Assembly (NCBI GenBank): GCA_001931535.1
Contig: CP016211.1
Coordinates: forward strand, 13,004,377-13,068,376
Origin: Minicystis rosea
GTDB lineage: Bacteria > Myxococcota_A > Polyangia > Polyangiales > Polyangiaceae
Direction of reading: 5' to 3'
DNA: 64,000 bases
Part shown: positions 8,421-16,244 of the stretch, piece by piece
Layout: each line of letters starts with the position of its first letter
How positions within the stretch are numbered: position 1 is the first letter of the stretch
Made by a program: the position numbers and the translations under genes
Notes under the pieces: model-generated
Database searches by the model: none
Seen by the model: only the letters and a program-made list of their open reading frames with translations
What the model was told of the DNA's origin: nothing

Positions 8421-10280
8421 ATGGGTGACGTATCAACCAAGCGACCTCCACGCGCATGGATCGGCTACGTTCTCGTCACCATCGCGGCGCTCCTCTTCTC
8501 GGGGGTGCTGGCGCCGCCCGGGCCCAAGGCCATTCCCTACGACGACGCGGTGGCGCTCGTCGAACAGGGCAAGGTCGAAGGCGCCACCGTCACGCCGGAC
8601 GAGGTGGTGCTGCGCCTCAAGGCCGAAGACAAGAAGCCCGAAGAGCGGGTCACGACCACCCGCTTGCCCGGCGTCCAGTCGGAGCCGCTCGTCGAAGCGC
8701 TGCTCAAGCAGAAGGTCCACTTGGAGGCCGAGAGCCCGCGCACGCCGCTGTGGATCCAAGCGCTCTATTGGGTGCTGCCGCTCGTCCTCATCAACGCCAT
8801 CTTCTTCCTCGCCATGCGGCGCATGGGACAAGGGCCGGCGGGCAGCCCGCTCTCGTTCCTCAAGAGCCGCACGCGCCTCTACGATCGCGCGAAGCAGGAG
8901 CCCGTGCGCTTCAACGACGTCGCCGGCGTCGACGAGGCCAAGGAAGAGCTGATGGAGGTCGTCGACTTCCTGAAGAGCCCCGAGCGCTATCGATCGCTCG
9001 GCGGCCGCATCCCGCGAGGTTTGCTCCTCATCGGCCCGCCGGGCACGGGCAAGACGCTCCTCGCGCGCGCCGTCGCGGGCGAGGCCGAGGTGCCTTTCTT
9101 CTCGCTCAACGCCAGCGAGTTCGTGGAGATGTTCGTCGGCCTCGGCGCCGCGCGCGTGCGCGATCTCTTCGACCAAGCCAAGAAGGCCGCGCCCAGCATC
9201 GTCTTCATCGACGAGATCGACGCCGTGGGGCGCACGCGCGGGGCCATGGGATCGCTCTCGTCGCACGACGAGCGCGAGCAGACGTTGCATCAGCTCCTCG
9301 CCGAGCTCGACGGCTTCGACGATCGCACCACCGTGATCCTCATGGCCGCCACCAACCGGCCCGAGGTGCTCGATCCCGCGTTGCTCCGGCCGGGGCGCTT
9401 CGATCGACAAGTGGTCGTCGATCGCCCCGATCTCCGCGGCCGCGAGGCCATCCTCCGCGTGCACGCGCGCAAGCTCCCGCTGGGCGAGGACGTGGACCTC
9501 GAAGCCGTCGCGCGCCGCACGCCCGGCATGGCCGGCGCCGATCTCGCCAACATCGTCAACGAGGCTGCGCTCACCGGCGCGCGTCGCGGCGCGCAGCGCA
9601 TCGGCGCGATCGACTTCGCCGAGGCGCTCGATCGCGTGCAGCTCGGCCTCCGGCGCAAGGGCATCCTCATGACGCCGGCGGAGCGCCGCCGCGTCGCGTA
9701 CCACGAGGCCGGTCACGCCTTGGTGGCGCTGGCGCTGCCCGACGCCGATCCGGTGGAGCGCGTGTCCATCGTGGCGCGCACCATCGGCGCGCTGGGCACG
9801 ACGATTCAGGTCCCACGCGACGAGCGCCACGTGATGACGGCGCACGAGCTCGAGACCCGCGTCGCGGTCCTCCTCGGCGGACGCGCCGCGGAGGAGCTCT
9901 CGCTCGGCGAGGTCTCCACCGGCGCGCACGACGATCTCGGGCGCGCCACCCACATCCTCCGCGAGATGGTGCAGAAGCTCGGCATGAGCCGCCGCCTCGG
10001 CCTGGCCACGCTGGCCCGCACCGTGGGCTCGCCGCTCCTCGGCGTGACGCAGGAGGAGCGCGTCTGCAGCGAGAGCACCGCGCGCGAGATCGACGAAGAG
10101 GTGCGCGAGCGGATCGAAGAGATCTACGAGCGATCCAAGGCCATCCTCGCCGGCCGCCGCGCCGCCCTCGAAGCCGCCGCCGATGCGCTCGTGGCCAAGG
10201 AGACCTTGAGCGGCGAGGAGCTCGCCGCCATCGCGGCGCGCGTCGAGATCGACAACCAGCCGGCCGCCGGCGCCGCGTGA
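8421..10280 (+). CDS. ftsH: ATP-dependent zinc metalloprotease FtsH, 619 aa
   Basis: FtsH is a hexameric inner-membrane AAA+ protease that extracts and degrades membrane and short-lived cytosolic proteins. The architecture is complete: TM1 (about 13-31), a small periplasmic domain, TM2 (about 116-133), Walker A GPPGTGKT (205-212), pore motif FVG (238-240), Walker B VFIDEID (261-267), arginine fingers in LLRPGRFDRQ, zinc motif HEAGH (428-432) and the third zinc ligand in TGAHDD (about 504). The chosen ATG directly precedes TM1; the upstream open sequence is shadow. There is no extended acidic C-terminal tail. It is convergent with the DEAD-box gene. Confidence 0.96.
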   Translation: MGDVSTKRPPRAWIGYVLVTIAALLFSGVLAPPGPKAIPYDDAVALVEQGKVEGATVTPDEVVLRLKAEDKKPEERVTTTRLPGVQSEPLVEALLKQKVHLEAESPRTPLWIQALYWVLPLVLINAIFFLAMRRMGQGPAGSPLSFLKSRTRLYDRAKQEPVRFNDVAGVDEAKEELMEVVDFLKSPERYRSLGGRIPRGLLLIGPPGTGKTLLARAVAGEAEVPFFSLNASEFVEMFVGLGAARVRDLFDQAKKAAPSIVFIDEIDAVGRTRGAMGSLSSHDEREQTLHQLLAELDGFDDRTTVILMAATNRPEVLDPALLRPGRFDRQVVVDRPDLRGREAILRVHARKLPLGEDVDLEAVARRTPGMAGADLANIVNEAALTGARRGAQRIGAIDFAEALDRVQLGLRRKGILMTPAERRRVAYHEAGHALVALALPDADPVERVSIVARTIGALGTTIQVPRDERHVMTAHELETRVAVLLGGRAAEELSLGEVSTGAHDDLGRATHILREMVQKLGMSRRLGLATLARTVGSPLLGVTQEERVCSESTAREIDEEVRERIEEIYERSKAILAGRRAALEAAADALVAKETLSGEELAAIAARVEIDNQPAAGAA

Positions 10281-10383
10281 TGCACGTGAGATGAGATCGA
10301 GCGAGAGCGACGTGAGGTGACGCGGAGCGCGTGGGCGGCGCTCGCGGATGGCGGGGCGCCGCGGGGAGCGGCGCGCCTTCGCC

Positions 10384-12408
10384 TCAATTGCGGTCGGTGC
10401 GGGCCTCGATGCGGATCTTCGGATCGCGCGCGTCGGGCTTCTTCACGGTGCGGGCGAAGCTCTTCGCGACGGGCACGGCGACCTCGAAGGTCGACTGCGT
10501 CTCGCCGATGCGGATGGCGCCGACCTCGTTCCCGCGGATGTTGCCGCGCCGGCAGATCATGGCGAGGAGGCGGCGCGGATCGGCGCCGTGACGCTCGCCC
10601 CAGTTGATCTGGAAGGGCACGAACTCCACCGCCTCGGCCTGCTCGCGCGGAGCGCGGGGCGCACGCGGCGCCTGATCGCGGGGCGCGCGCGGCTCCTTGC
10701 CCGGCGCCCGCGGCGCGCGCTCGCGCGGCGGACGGGCGGCCTCTCCGCGCGCTTCCCATGTGCCTTGATCACGCGGCGGGCGGGTGGCCTCTCCACGCGG
10801 CTCCCACGTCCCCTGCTCACGCGGAGGACGCGCTCCTTGATCGCGCGCTTCCCACGTCCCCTGCTCACGCGGAGGACGCGCTCCCTGATCGCGCGCTTCC
10901 CACGTCCCCTGCTCACGCGGAGGACGAGCGCCCTTCTCACGCGGGGGACGCGCGCCTTGATCGCGCGGGCCACGCGGGGCCTGCTCGCGCGGAGCCCACC
11001 CGCCTTGATCACGACCGCCGCGGGCACGCGGAGGAATCGTGCGCGCGACGCGGGGCGCGGCCTGCGGCGCGATCGGCGTCACCTCCGCGGGCTCGCAGGG
11101 GCCGGCGTGGCCCGCGCGTCCGAGGAGCGCCGTCACCACGTCGACGGGGCTCGCGCTCGCGAGCAGGCGCTCGGCCAGCGCGCGGACCTCGGGAGCGATC
11201 TCGCCCTCGGCGGGGCGCGTGATCTCGGCGACGAAGCGCTCGTCGACGGCGGCGCGCACGTCGCGGCTCGACGGCGCGGGCGACCACGCGGCCTCGATGC
11301 CCGCGCGGCGCAGCATCGAGCGCGCGCGCTGGTGCATCGCGGGCGGCACGATCACGATGTTGGTGCCCTTCTTCCCCGCGCGGCCGGTGCGCCCGCTGCG
11401 GTGGGTGAGCACCTCCGCGTCGCCGGGGAGATCGGCGTGGATCACGCGCGTCACGTCGGGCACGTCGATGCCGCGCGCGGCCACGTCGGTGGCCACGAGC
11501 GTCGTGATCTTCCCGGCGCGGAAGGCGTCGAGCGTGCGCGTGCGATCGCGCTGATCGAGATCGCCGTGGATGGCGCGCGCCGGGAGGCCGAGATCCGAGA
11601 GGCGATCGGCGAGCTCCTGCGTGCCCTCGCGGGTGCGCACGAAGATGAGCGCGCGCTCGCCGGGCGCCATCAAGAGCAGGTTCAGCACCGCGCCGTCGCG
11701 CTCGTGCGGCGCCACCAAGTGGGCCACGTGGGTGATGTCCTCGTTCGCTTCGCCCGCGGAGGCCGAGGCCACCACGATGGGATCGCGCTGGCAGCGATCG
11801 GCGAGCCGCTGCACCTCGCGCGGGTACGTCGCGGAGAGCAGGATGGTGCGCCGCTCCTCCGGCATCTTCGCGAGGATGGCGTCGAGCTCGTCGCGGAAGC
11901 CCATGTCCAGCATCTGATCGGCCTCGTCGAGCACGACCACGCGGATGGCCGAAGGATCGATGCGCCCCCGCTCCAAGTGATCCACGAGCCGCCCCGGCGT
12001 CCCCGCGATCACGCGCGGCCCGCGCCGCAGCGCGGCCAGCTCGCGCGGGTAGCTCGTGCCGCCCGTCACCACTGCGACCTCGGCCCCGAGCGGCGCATAC
12101 AGCCACGACAGCTCACCACCGATCTGCGCCGCCAGCTCGCGCGTCGGTGCGATCACCAGCGCGAACGGGCGAGCCGCACCGGCGGGCTGGCCGCCCTCGG
12201 CGATGACGCGCTCGAGCTCGGCCGCCATGGCGAGACCGACGGCCACCGTCTTGCCGGATCCCGTCTGCGAGAAGATACGAAGGTCGCGCCCGTCGTGCTC
12301 GGGCTCCAGCACGGCCTCCTGAATGGAGGTGAGCGACGTGAATCCGCGTTCGGAAAAAGCGGCCTGAATCGAGGGAGAGAGCGAATCGAGCGGGTGCTGC
12401 GTGGACAT
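10384..12408 (-). CDS. DEAD-box RNA helicase with repeat linker, 674 aa
   Basis: This is an ATP-dependent RNA helicase of the DeaD/CsdA-DbpA group. Motifs in order are the Q motif (GFTSLTSIQ), Walker A SQTGSGKT (47-54, Ser where Ala is usual), PTREL, TPGRL, DEAD (161-164), SAT and RSGRTGRAGKKG. Residues 450-590 form a Pro/Arg/Gly/Gln-rich linker of repeated 16-residue units. The last 75 residues (RRGNIRGNEVGAIRIGE) match the DbpA-type RNA-binding fold. Likely roles are ribosome assembly or cold adaptation. The ATG at 12408 starts just before the Q motif; a long in-frame upstream extension is not protein-like. Confidence 0.92.
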   Translation of the reverse strand: MSTQHPLDSLSPSIQAAFSERGFTSLTSIQEAVLEPEHDGRDLRIFSQTGSGKTVAVGLAMAAELERVIAEGGQPAGAARPFALVIAPTRELAAQIGGELSWLYAPLGAEVAVVTGGTSYPRELAALRRGPRVIAGTPGRLVDHLERGRIDPSAIRVVVLDEADQMLDMGFRDELDAILAKMPEERRTILLSATYPREVQRLADRCQRDPIVVASASAGEANEDITHVAHLVAPHERDGAVLNLLLMAPGERALIFVRTREGTQELADRLSDLGLPARAIHGDLDQRDRTRTLDAFRAGKITTLVATDVAARGIDVPDVTRVIHADLPGDAEVLTHRSGRTGRAGKKGTNIVIVPPAMHQRARSMLRRAGIEAAWSPAPSSRDVRAAVDERFVAEITRPAEGEIAPEVRALAERLLASASPVDVVTALLGRAGHAGPCEPAEVTPIAPQAAPRVARTIPPRARGGRDQGGWAPREQAPRGPRDQGARPPREKGARPPREQGTWEARDQGARPPREQGTWEARDQGARPPREQGTWEPRGEATRPPRDQGTWEARGEAARPPRERAPRAPGKEPRAPRDQAPRAPRAPREQAEAVEFVPFQINWGERHGADPRRLLAMICRRGNIRGNEVGAIRIGETQSTFEVAVPVAKSFARTVKKPDARDPKIRIEARTDRN
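10755..10975 (-). repeat. 48-bp in-gene tandem repeat in the helicase linker
   Basis: The coding sequence repeats a 48-bp unit that encodes QGTWEARDQGARPPRE. There are about three near-identical copies plus degenerate flanking ones. Copies differ mainly by small amino-acid swaps (EAR/EPR, GAR/GEA), as expected of recent slippage or unequal exchange. Copy number is likely to vary between strains. Confidence 0.75.
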
Positions 12409-12588
12409 GAAGGGCGCGCACCCTAGCAGAACGCCGCGCGGGCGCTCGATTTCCTCATCGGCTGACAGATTTGCCTCGTTTCGCCGTGGTTTTCGCGGTG
12501 TGGATCGCGCCTTTGGCGGAGCGCCGGTGTTCAGCCTTGACCCGGAGAGCCCGTTCTGGATTTCTTCGCGCCGAGCTCGCTCCGCGTC

Positions 12589-13314
12589 ATGAAAACCAAG
12601 GCCCGCTTCTTCGCTTTCGCGCTCGCATCCTTCGGCCTCGCCGCCGCCTGTTTCGCTCAGCCCGCGGAGGCCGCCGGCAAGAAGCACGCGCAGAGCCACT
12701 CGTCCGCGCCGTCGTTCCCGATGAAGAGCGACGACTATCGCAAGCTCGTCGAGAAGCGCATCGACAAGGTCCGCGCGGCCATCGACAAGAAGCTCGATCG
12801 CTCGGGCGTCTCCGCCGATCGCAAGAAGGCCATTCACAAGATCATCGACGAAGAGTCGAAGGATCTCCGCGCCGAGGTCGACAAGGCCGCCGCCGACGGT
12901 ACCGTCACCGAGGCGGAGGCCGGCAAGGTCAAGACGCTCACCACCGGCCTCCGCGCCCGCGTCCGCGAGCGCCTCCGCGCCGAGAAGAACCCGAAGGCCA
13001 AGGCCACCCTCGACGCCATCCGCGCCAAAGAAGCGAAGGAGAAGGCCGACAAGGACAAGGTCGAAAAGGCCGCCAAGGACAAGGCCGAGAAGGACAAGGC
13101 GCAAAAGGCGATCGCCGAGGCGAAGGAGAAGTCCGCCAAGGACAAGGCCGCCAAGGAAAAGGCCGTCAAAGACGCCGCCAAGCTCGCCAAGGCCAAAGCC
13201 GCGAAGCCCAAGCAACCCACGAAGCCCGCTGCCGCCACCAAAGCGGTGAAGCCCAAGGCCGCCAAGAAGAAGCCTGCGAAGAAGGACGCGAGCCCGACGG
13301 CGGCCGATCTGTAG
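12589..13314 (+). CDS. Exported Lys/Ala-rich protein, 241 aa
   Basis: A signal peptide (to AEAA, about residue 28) is followed by a helical domain of about 110 residues (RKLVEKRIDKVRAAIDKKLD). The rest, about 110 residues, is almost only Lys, Ala, Asp and Glu (KAAKDKAEKDKAQKA). That part should form a long charged helix, ending in a basic KPKAAKKKPAKK tail like a histone H1 tail. Possible roles are a cell-envelope spacer or a polyanion-binding protein. No family is recognised. It is convergent with the fragment at 13322. Confidence 0.75.
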   Translation: MKTKARFFAFALASFGLAAACFAQPAEAAGKKHAQSHSSAPSFPMKSDDYRKLVEKRIDKVRAAIDKKLDRSGVSADRKKAIHKIIDEESKDLRAEVDKAAADGTVTEAEAGKVKTLTTGLRARVRERLRAEKNPKAKATLDAIRAKEAKEKADKDKVEKAAKDKAEKDKAQKAIAEAKEKSAKDKAAKEKAVKDAAKLAKAKAAKPKQPTKPAAATKAVKPKAAKKKPAKKDASPTAADL

Positions 13315-13321
13315 CGAGCGC

Positions 13322-13501
13322 TCAGGCGCCGGCGGACGCGAGATAGCCTTTCAGCGTCGCGTCGTCGTCGTCGGAGGCCATGGCGACGTACCCATCCGGG
13401 CGAACGACGAACGTCGACGGCTGCCCGATCTCGACGCCGTAAGCGCGATGGATGGCACGTTCTCGATCCACGATATCGCGGGAGCTCTCCGCGGCAGTCA
13501 C
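13322..13501 (-). pseudogene. C-terminal fragment, probably of an FAD-dependent aromatic hydroxylase
   Basis: About 59 residues resemble the thioredoxin-like C-terminus of class A flavin monooxygenases. They contain RAIHRAYGVEIGQPSTF and VVRPDGYVAMA, then TLKGYL. No FAD-binding N-terminal part is present; the frame runs upstream into sequence antisense-like to nothing and then overlaps the DUF779 gene. It looks like a remnant. A peroxiredoxin tail is an alternative reading because YGV-x-PSTFV also occurs there. Confidence 0.45.
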
Positions 13502-13605
13502 GACGTGGTGGGCCTGGGCGACATCGGGCACCTGACGGCGCGCCCATCGAGCACGCAGCCCAACCGCTTCGGGAACGCTCTCCGTCGATGAGAGCTCTCG
13601 CTCGC

Positions 13606-14004
13606 TCAGGCCTGCTGCACCGGCCCGCGCCGCGGCGGCCCCGCCGCTTCGAGCGCGTCGATCTCGGCATCGTCGAACACCCGTGATCGCGTGAGGAAGC
13701 GCATCCCACGCGGGCTCTCCACCGAGAACCCGCTCCCGCGCCCGGGCACCGCGTCGATCACGAGCTGCGTGTGCTGCCAGTACTCGAACTGCTGCCCGCC
13801 GATGTAGAACGGGCACCCCTCGATCGAGCCCAGGTACACGTCGTTCTCTCCGACGCGAAAATCCCCGACCGGATAACACATGGGCGCGCTCCCATCGCAG
13901 CACCCGCCCGACTGATGAAACATCAGCGGCCCATGCTCCTCACGCAGCGATCGCAACAGCGCCGCCGCCTCCGGAGTCACCGTCACGCGCGCAACGACGG
14001 ACAT
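13606..14004 (-). CDS. DUF779 family protein, 132 aa
   Basis: The sequence is typical of DUF779: GPLMFHQSGGCCDGSAPMCY, then VGENDVYLGSIEGCPFYIG and FEYWQHTQLVIDAVPGRGSG. The Cys cluster (GGCCDG, MCY, GCPF) may bind metal. This family is known for its association with acetaldehyde-dehydrogenase-type genes, and here it lies downstream of the aldehyde dehydrogenase on the same strand. The ATG at 14004 has an AAGGGTGG ribosome binding site; a GTG three codons upstream is less likely. Unusually, a 42-bp tandem array occupies most of the 489 bp between it and the dehydrogenase gene. Confidence 0.88.
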   Translation of the reverse strand: MSVVARVTVTPEAAALLRSLREEHGPLMFHQSGGCCDGSAPMCYPVGDFRVGENDVYLGSIEGCPFYIGGQQFEYWQHTQLVIDAVPGRGSGFSVESPRGMRFLTRSRVFDDAEIDALEAAGPPRRGPVQQA

Positions 14005-14056
14005 GCAAACCACCCTTCCTTCGTAGATCGAGTGCGAGCTTTCGCTACAATCTACT

Positions 14057-14306
14057 CAACTGGCGATATTCCGCCGGCAACTGGCGTTATGGAGCGTCCA
14101 ACTGGCGATATTCCGCCGACAACTGGCGTTATGGAGTCTCCAACTGGCGATATTCCGCCGAAAACTGGCGAAATGGAGCGTCCAACTGGCGACATTCCAC
14201 CAGAAACTGGCGAAATGGAGCCTTCGACTGGCGACATTTCACCGGCAACTGGCGTTTGGGGCCGCTGAAGTGGCGACATTCCCGCGGCAACTGGCGATAT
14301 CAGCCG
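14057..14306. repeat. Tandem array with a 21/42-bp period
   Basis: About six copies of a 42-bp unit, each made of two related 21-bp halves. Both halves begin CAACTGGCG; one continues ATATTCCGCCG and the other TTATGGAGCGTC. The halves alternate without gaps. The first half contains GGCG-N6-CGCC, able to form a small hairpin, and some changes in it (GGTG) remain pairable. Because the period is divisible by three, both strands stay open through the array (a 14-residue repeat such as TGDIPPATGVMERP on the plus strand). No start with a ribosome binding site is seen for either. It is less GC-rich than its surroundings. Confidence 0.85.
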
Positions 14307-14425
14307 CGTGGGGCGCTCGTCTGGGATTCACCCCAGCCCATCGAGCGGCCCCACCCAACGCCTCCCGAAGCGACGCCGCCAGGCCCGAAGCGGCTCATCG
14401 TCCCAGGAGGCGCGGGTGGATCGGG

Positions 14426-14458
14426 GCGTGGGGGGCCCCGACGGCTTCGCCGGCGGGG
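14426..14458 (-). repeat. Inverted single copy of the 67-bp repeat family found at 29393-29577
   Basis: This stretch contains GGGGCCCCGACGGCTTCGCC followed by GGCGGGG. It matches the complement of the tandem unit at 29393 over about 33 bp with one or two changes. It sits just downstream of the aldehyde dehydrogenase stop. Confidence 0.55.
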
Positions 14459-14481
14459 GGAGAGGGGCAGCGCCCCTCTCC
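14459..14481 (-). terminator. Hairpin after the aldehyde dehydrogenase gene
   Basis: A perfect 10-bp stem GGAGAGGGGC/GCCCCTCTCC closes a 3-nt loop, 12 bp downstream of the dehydrogenase stop codon. No T-run follows on the minus strand, so it may act as a 3' stabiliser or a weak terminator rather than a classical intrinsic terminator. Confidence 0.45.
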
Positions 14482-14493
14482 TGAGACTAGGCC

Positions 14494-16014
14494 TCAAAAA
14501 AAGCCCATCGGCTTCGGGTCGTAGCTGACGAGCAGGTTCTTCGTCTGCTGGTAGTGGTTCAGCATCATGCGGTGGTTCTCGCGGCCGATGCCGGATTGCT
14601 TGTAGCCGCCGAAGGCCGCGTGCGCGGGGTAGAGGTGGTAGCAGTTGGTCCACACGCGACCGGCTTGGATGGCGCGGCCGGCGCGGTAGGCGGTGCTCCC
14701 GTCGCGCGTCCACACGCCGGCGCCGAGGCCGTAGAGCGTGTCGTTGGCGAGGGAGACGGCGTCGTCGAAATCCTTGAACGTCGTCGCCGACACCACGGGC
14801 CCGAAGATCTCCTCTTGGAAGATGCGCATCTTGTTGTGGCCCTTGAACACGGTCGGCATCACGTAGTAGCCGCCCGCGAGATCGCCGCCGAGCTGCGCGC
14901 GCTCGCCGCCGATGAGGACCTCGGCGCCTTCCTTCTTGCCGATGTCGATGTAGCTCAGGATCTTCTCGAGCTGATCGTTCGAGGCCTGCGCGCCCACGGT
15001 GGTGCTCGGGTCGAGCGGGTTGCCGGGCACGTGCTTCTTCGTGCGGGCCACGGCGCGATCCATGAACGCGCCCCAGATGCTCTCGTGCACCAGCGCGCGT
15101 GACGGACAGGTGCAGACCTCGCCCTGGTTCAACGCGAACATGGCGAAGCCTTCCATCGCCTTGTCGGCGAAGTCGTCGTCCTTCGCGAGCACGTCGGGGA
15201 AGAAGATGTTCGGCGACTTGCCGCCGAGCTCGAGCGTCACGGGGATCAGGTTCTCCGACGCGTATTGGAGGATGAGCCGGCCCGTCGTCGTCTCACCCGT
15301 GAACGCCACCTTGGCCACGCGCTTGCTCGACGCGAGCGGCTTGCCGGCCTCCACGCCGAAGCCGTTCACCACGTTGATCACGCCCGGGGGCACGAGATCC
15401 TGGATGAGCTCCATCAGCACGAGGATCGACGCCGGCGTCTGCTCGGCGGGCTTGATCACCACGCAGTTGCCGGCCGCGAGCGCGGGCGCGAGCTTCCACG
15501 CCGCCATCAGGATGGGGAAGTTCCAGGGGATGATCTGGCCGACGACGCCGAGCGGCTCGTGGAAGTGGTACGCGACGGTGCCGTCGTCGAGCTCGCTGAG
15601 CCCGCCTTCCTGCGCGCGGATGCAGCCGGCGAAGTAGCGGAAGTGATCGATGGTGAGCGGCATGTCGGCCGCGAGCGTCTCGCGCACGGGCTTGCCGTTG
15701 TCCCACGTCTCGGCGACCGCGAGCTTCTCCAGGTTCTGCTCGATGCGATCGGCGATCTTGTTGAGCACGACCGCGCGCGCCGCCGCCGACGTCTTGCCCC
15801 ACGCGCTCTTGGCCGCATGCGCGGCGTCGAGCGCCTTCTCGATGTCCTCGGCCGTGGAGCGCGGCACCTCGCAGAACGCGCGCCCGGTGACGGGCGTGAT
15901 GTTCTCGAAGTACTGCTGCTTCACGGGCCGTACCCACTCGCCTCCGATGAAGTTCTCGTAGCGGGCGCGGAAGTTGATCTTGGATCCGTCCTGGTTCGGC
16001 GGGGCGTACACCAT
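14494..16014 (-). CDS. NAD(P)-dependent aldehyde dehydrogenase (AcoD/ExaC-like), 506 aa
   Basis: This is a full-length aldehyde dehydrogenase that oxidises an aldehyde to the acid. Visible sites are VGQIIPWNFP (cofactor region), VIKPAEQTP, the general base in LELGGKSPN (E262), the nucleophile in NQGEVCTCPSR (C301), EEIFGPV, and the C-terminal HAAFGGYKQSGIGREN. The N-terminus (FENITPVTGRAFCEVPRS) and the DUF779 neighbour point to the acetaldehyde/AcoD-ExaC group. An AAGGAG ribosome binding site lies 7 bp before the ATG, and a sigma-54-type promoter gives a leader of about 25 nt. The divergent AcoR-like gene is the probable activator. Confidence 0.95.
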   Translation of the reverse strand: MVYAPPNQDGSKINFRARYENFIGGEWVRPVKQQYFENITPVTGRAFCEVPRSTAEDIEKALDAAHAAKSAWGKTSAAARAVVLNKIADRIEQNLEKLAVAETWDNGKPVRETLAADMPLTIDHFRYFAGCIRAQEGGLSELDDGTVAYHFHEPLGVVGQIIPWNFPILMAAWKLAPALAAGNCVVIKPAEQTPASILVLMELIQDLVPPGVINVVNGFGVEAGKPLASSKRVAKVAFTGETTTGRLILQYASENLIPVTLELGGKSPNIFFPDVLAKDDDFADKAMEGFAMFALNQGEVCTCPSRALVHESIWGAFMDRAVARTKKHVPGNPLDPSTTVGAQASNDQLEKILSYIDIGKKEGAEVLIGGERAQLGGDLAGGYYVMPTVFKGHNKMRIFQEEIFGPVVSATTFKDFDDAVSLANDTLYGLGAGVWTRDGSTAYRAGRAIQAGRVWTNCYHLYPAHAAFGGYKQSGIGRENHRMMLNHYQQTKNLLVSYDPKPMGFF

Positions 16015-16049
16015 GCGTGATCTCCTTGTGCGTCGTTCGGCCGTTGCCC

Positions 16050-16066
16050 AGCAGGGTCGGTGCCAG
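16050..16066 (-). promoter_or_regulatory. Sigma-54 (-24/-12) promoter of the aldehyde dehydrogenase gene
   Basis: The minus strand reads CTGGCACCGACCCTGCT. TGGCAC and TGCT match the sigma-54 consensus, and the GG and GC doublets have the required 10-bp gap. The predicted transcript start is near 16039, giving a leader of about 25 nt with AAGGAG 7 bp before the ATG. A divergent sigma-54 activator gene begins 179 bp away. Confidence 0.8.
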
Positions 16067-16151
16067 CGCGTGCGTCATCTCGCAGAACGCGCGGAATTAC
16101 TTGGTGATCGGTGCCCGATGCCGCGCCTCGATGTCGCGCGTTCGGGCGGCT

Positions 16152-16171
16152 TGTCGCGAAACGAGACGACA
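16152..16171. promoter_or_regulatory. Candidate upstream activator site for the AcoR-like protein
   Basis: An inverted repeat TGTCG-N10-CGACA is centred about 122 bp upstream of the predicted sigma-54 transcript start. That is the normal position of an enhancer for an AAA+ activator. It lies between the promoter and the divergent activator gene. Confidence 0.45.
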
Positions 16172-16244
16172 CCGGCGAGCAGCCGACGCGACGCGGCAGG
16201 CGCCCTCGCGTGACGCTCGTGCGGCCTCATGAGATGCTCGCGAA

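Noticed and set aside
14052..14279. A 75-codon minus-strand frame through the 42-bp array starting at an ATG.
   Set aside because: Both strands are open only because the period is divisible by three; no ribosome binding site precedes the ATG, and the plus strand is equally open.
14057..14306. Possible CRISPR array.
   Set aside because: There are no unique spacers; the 21-bp halves follow each other directly and vary by point changes. No cas genes are in the window.
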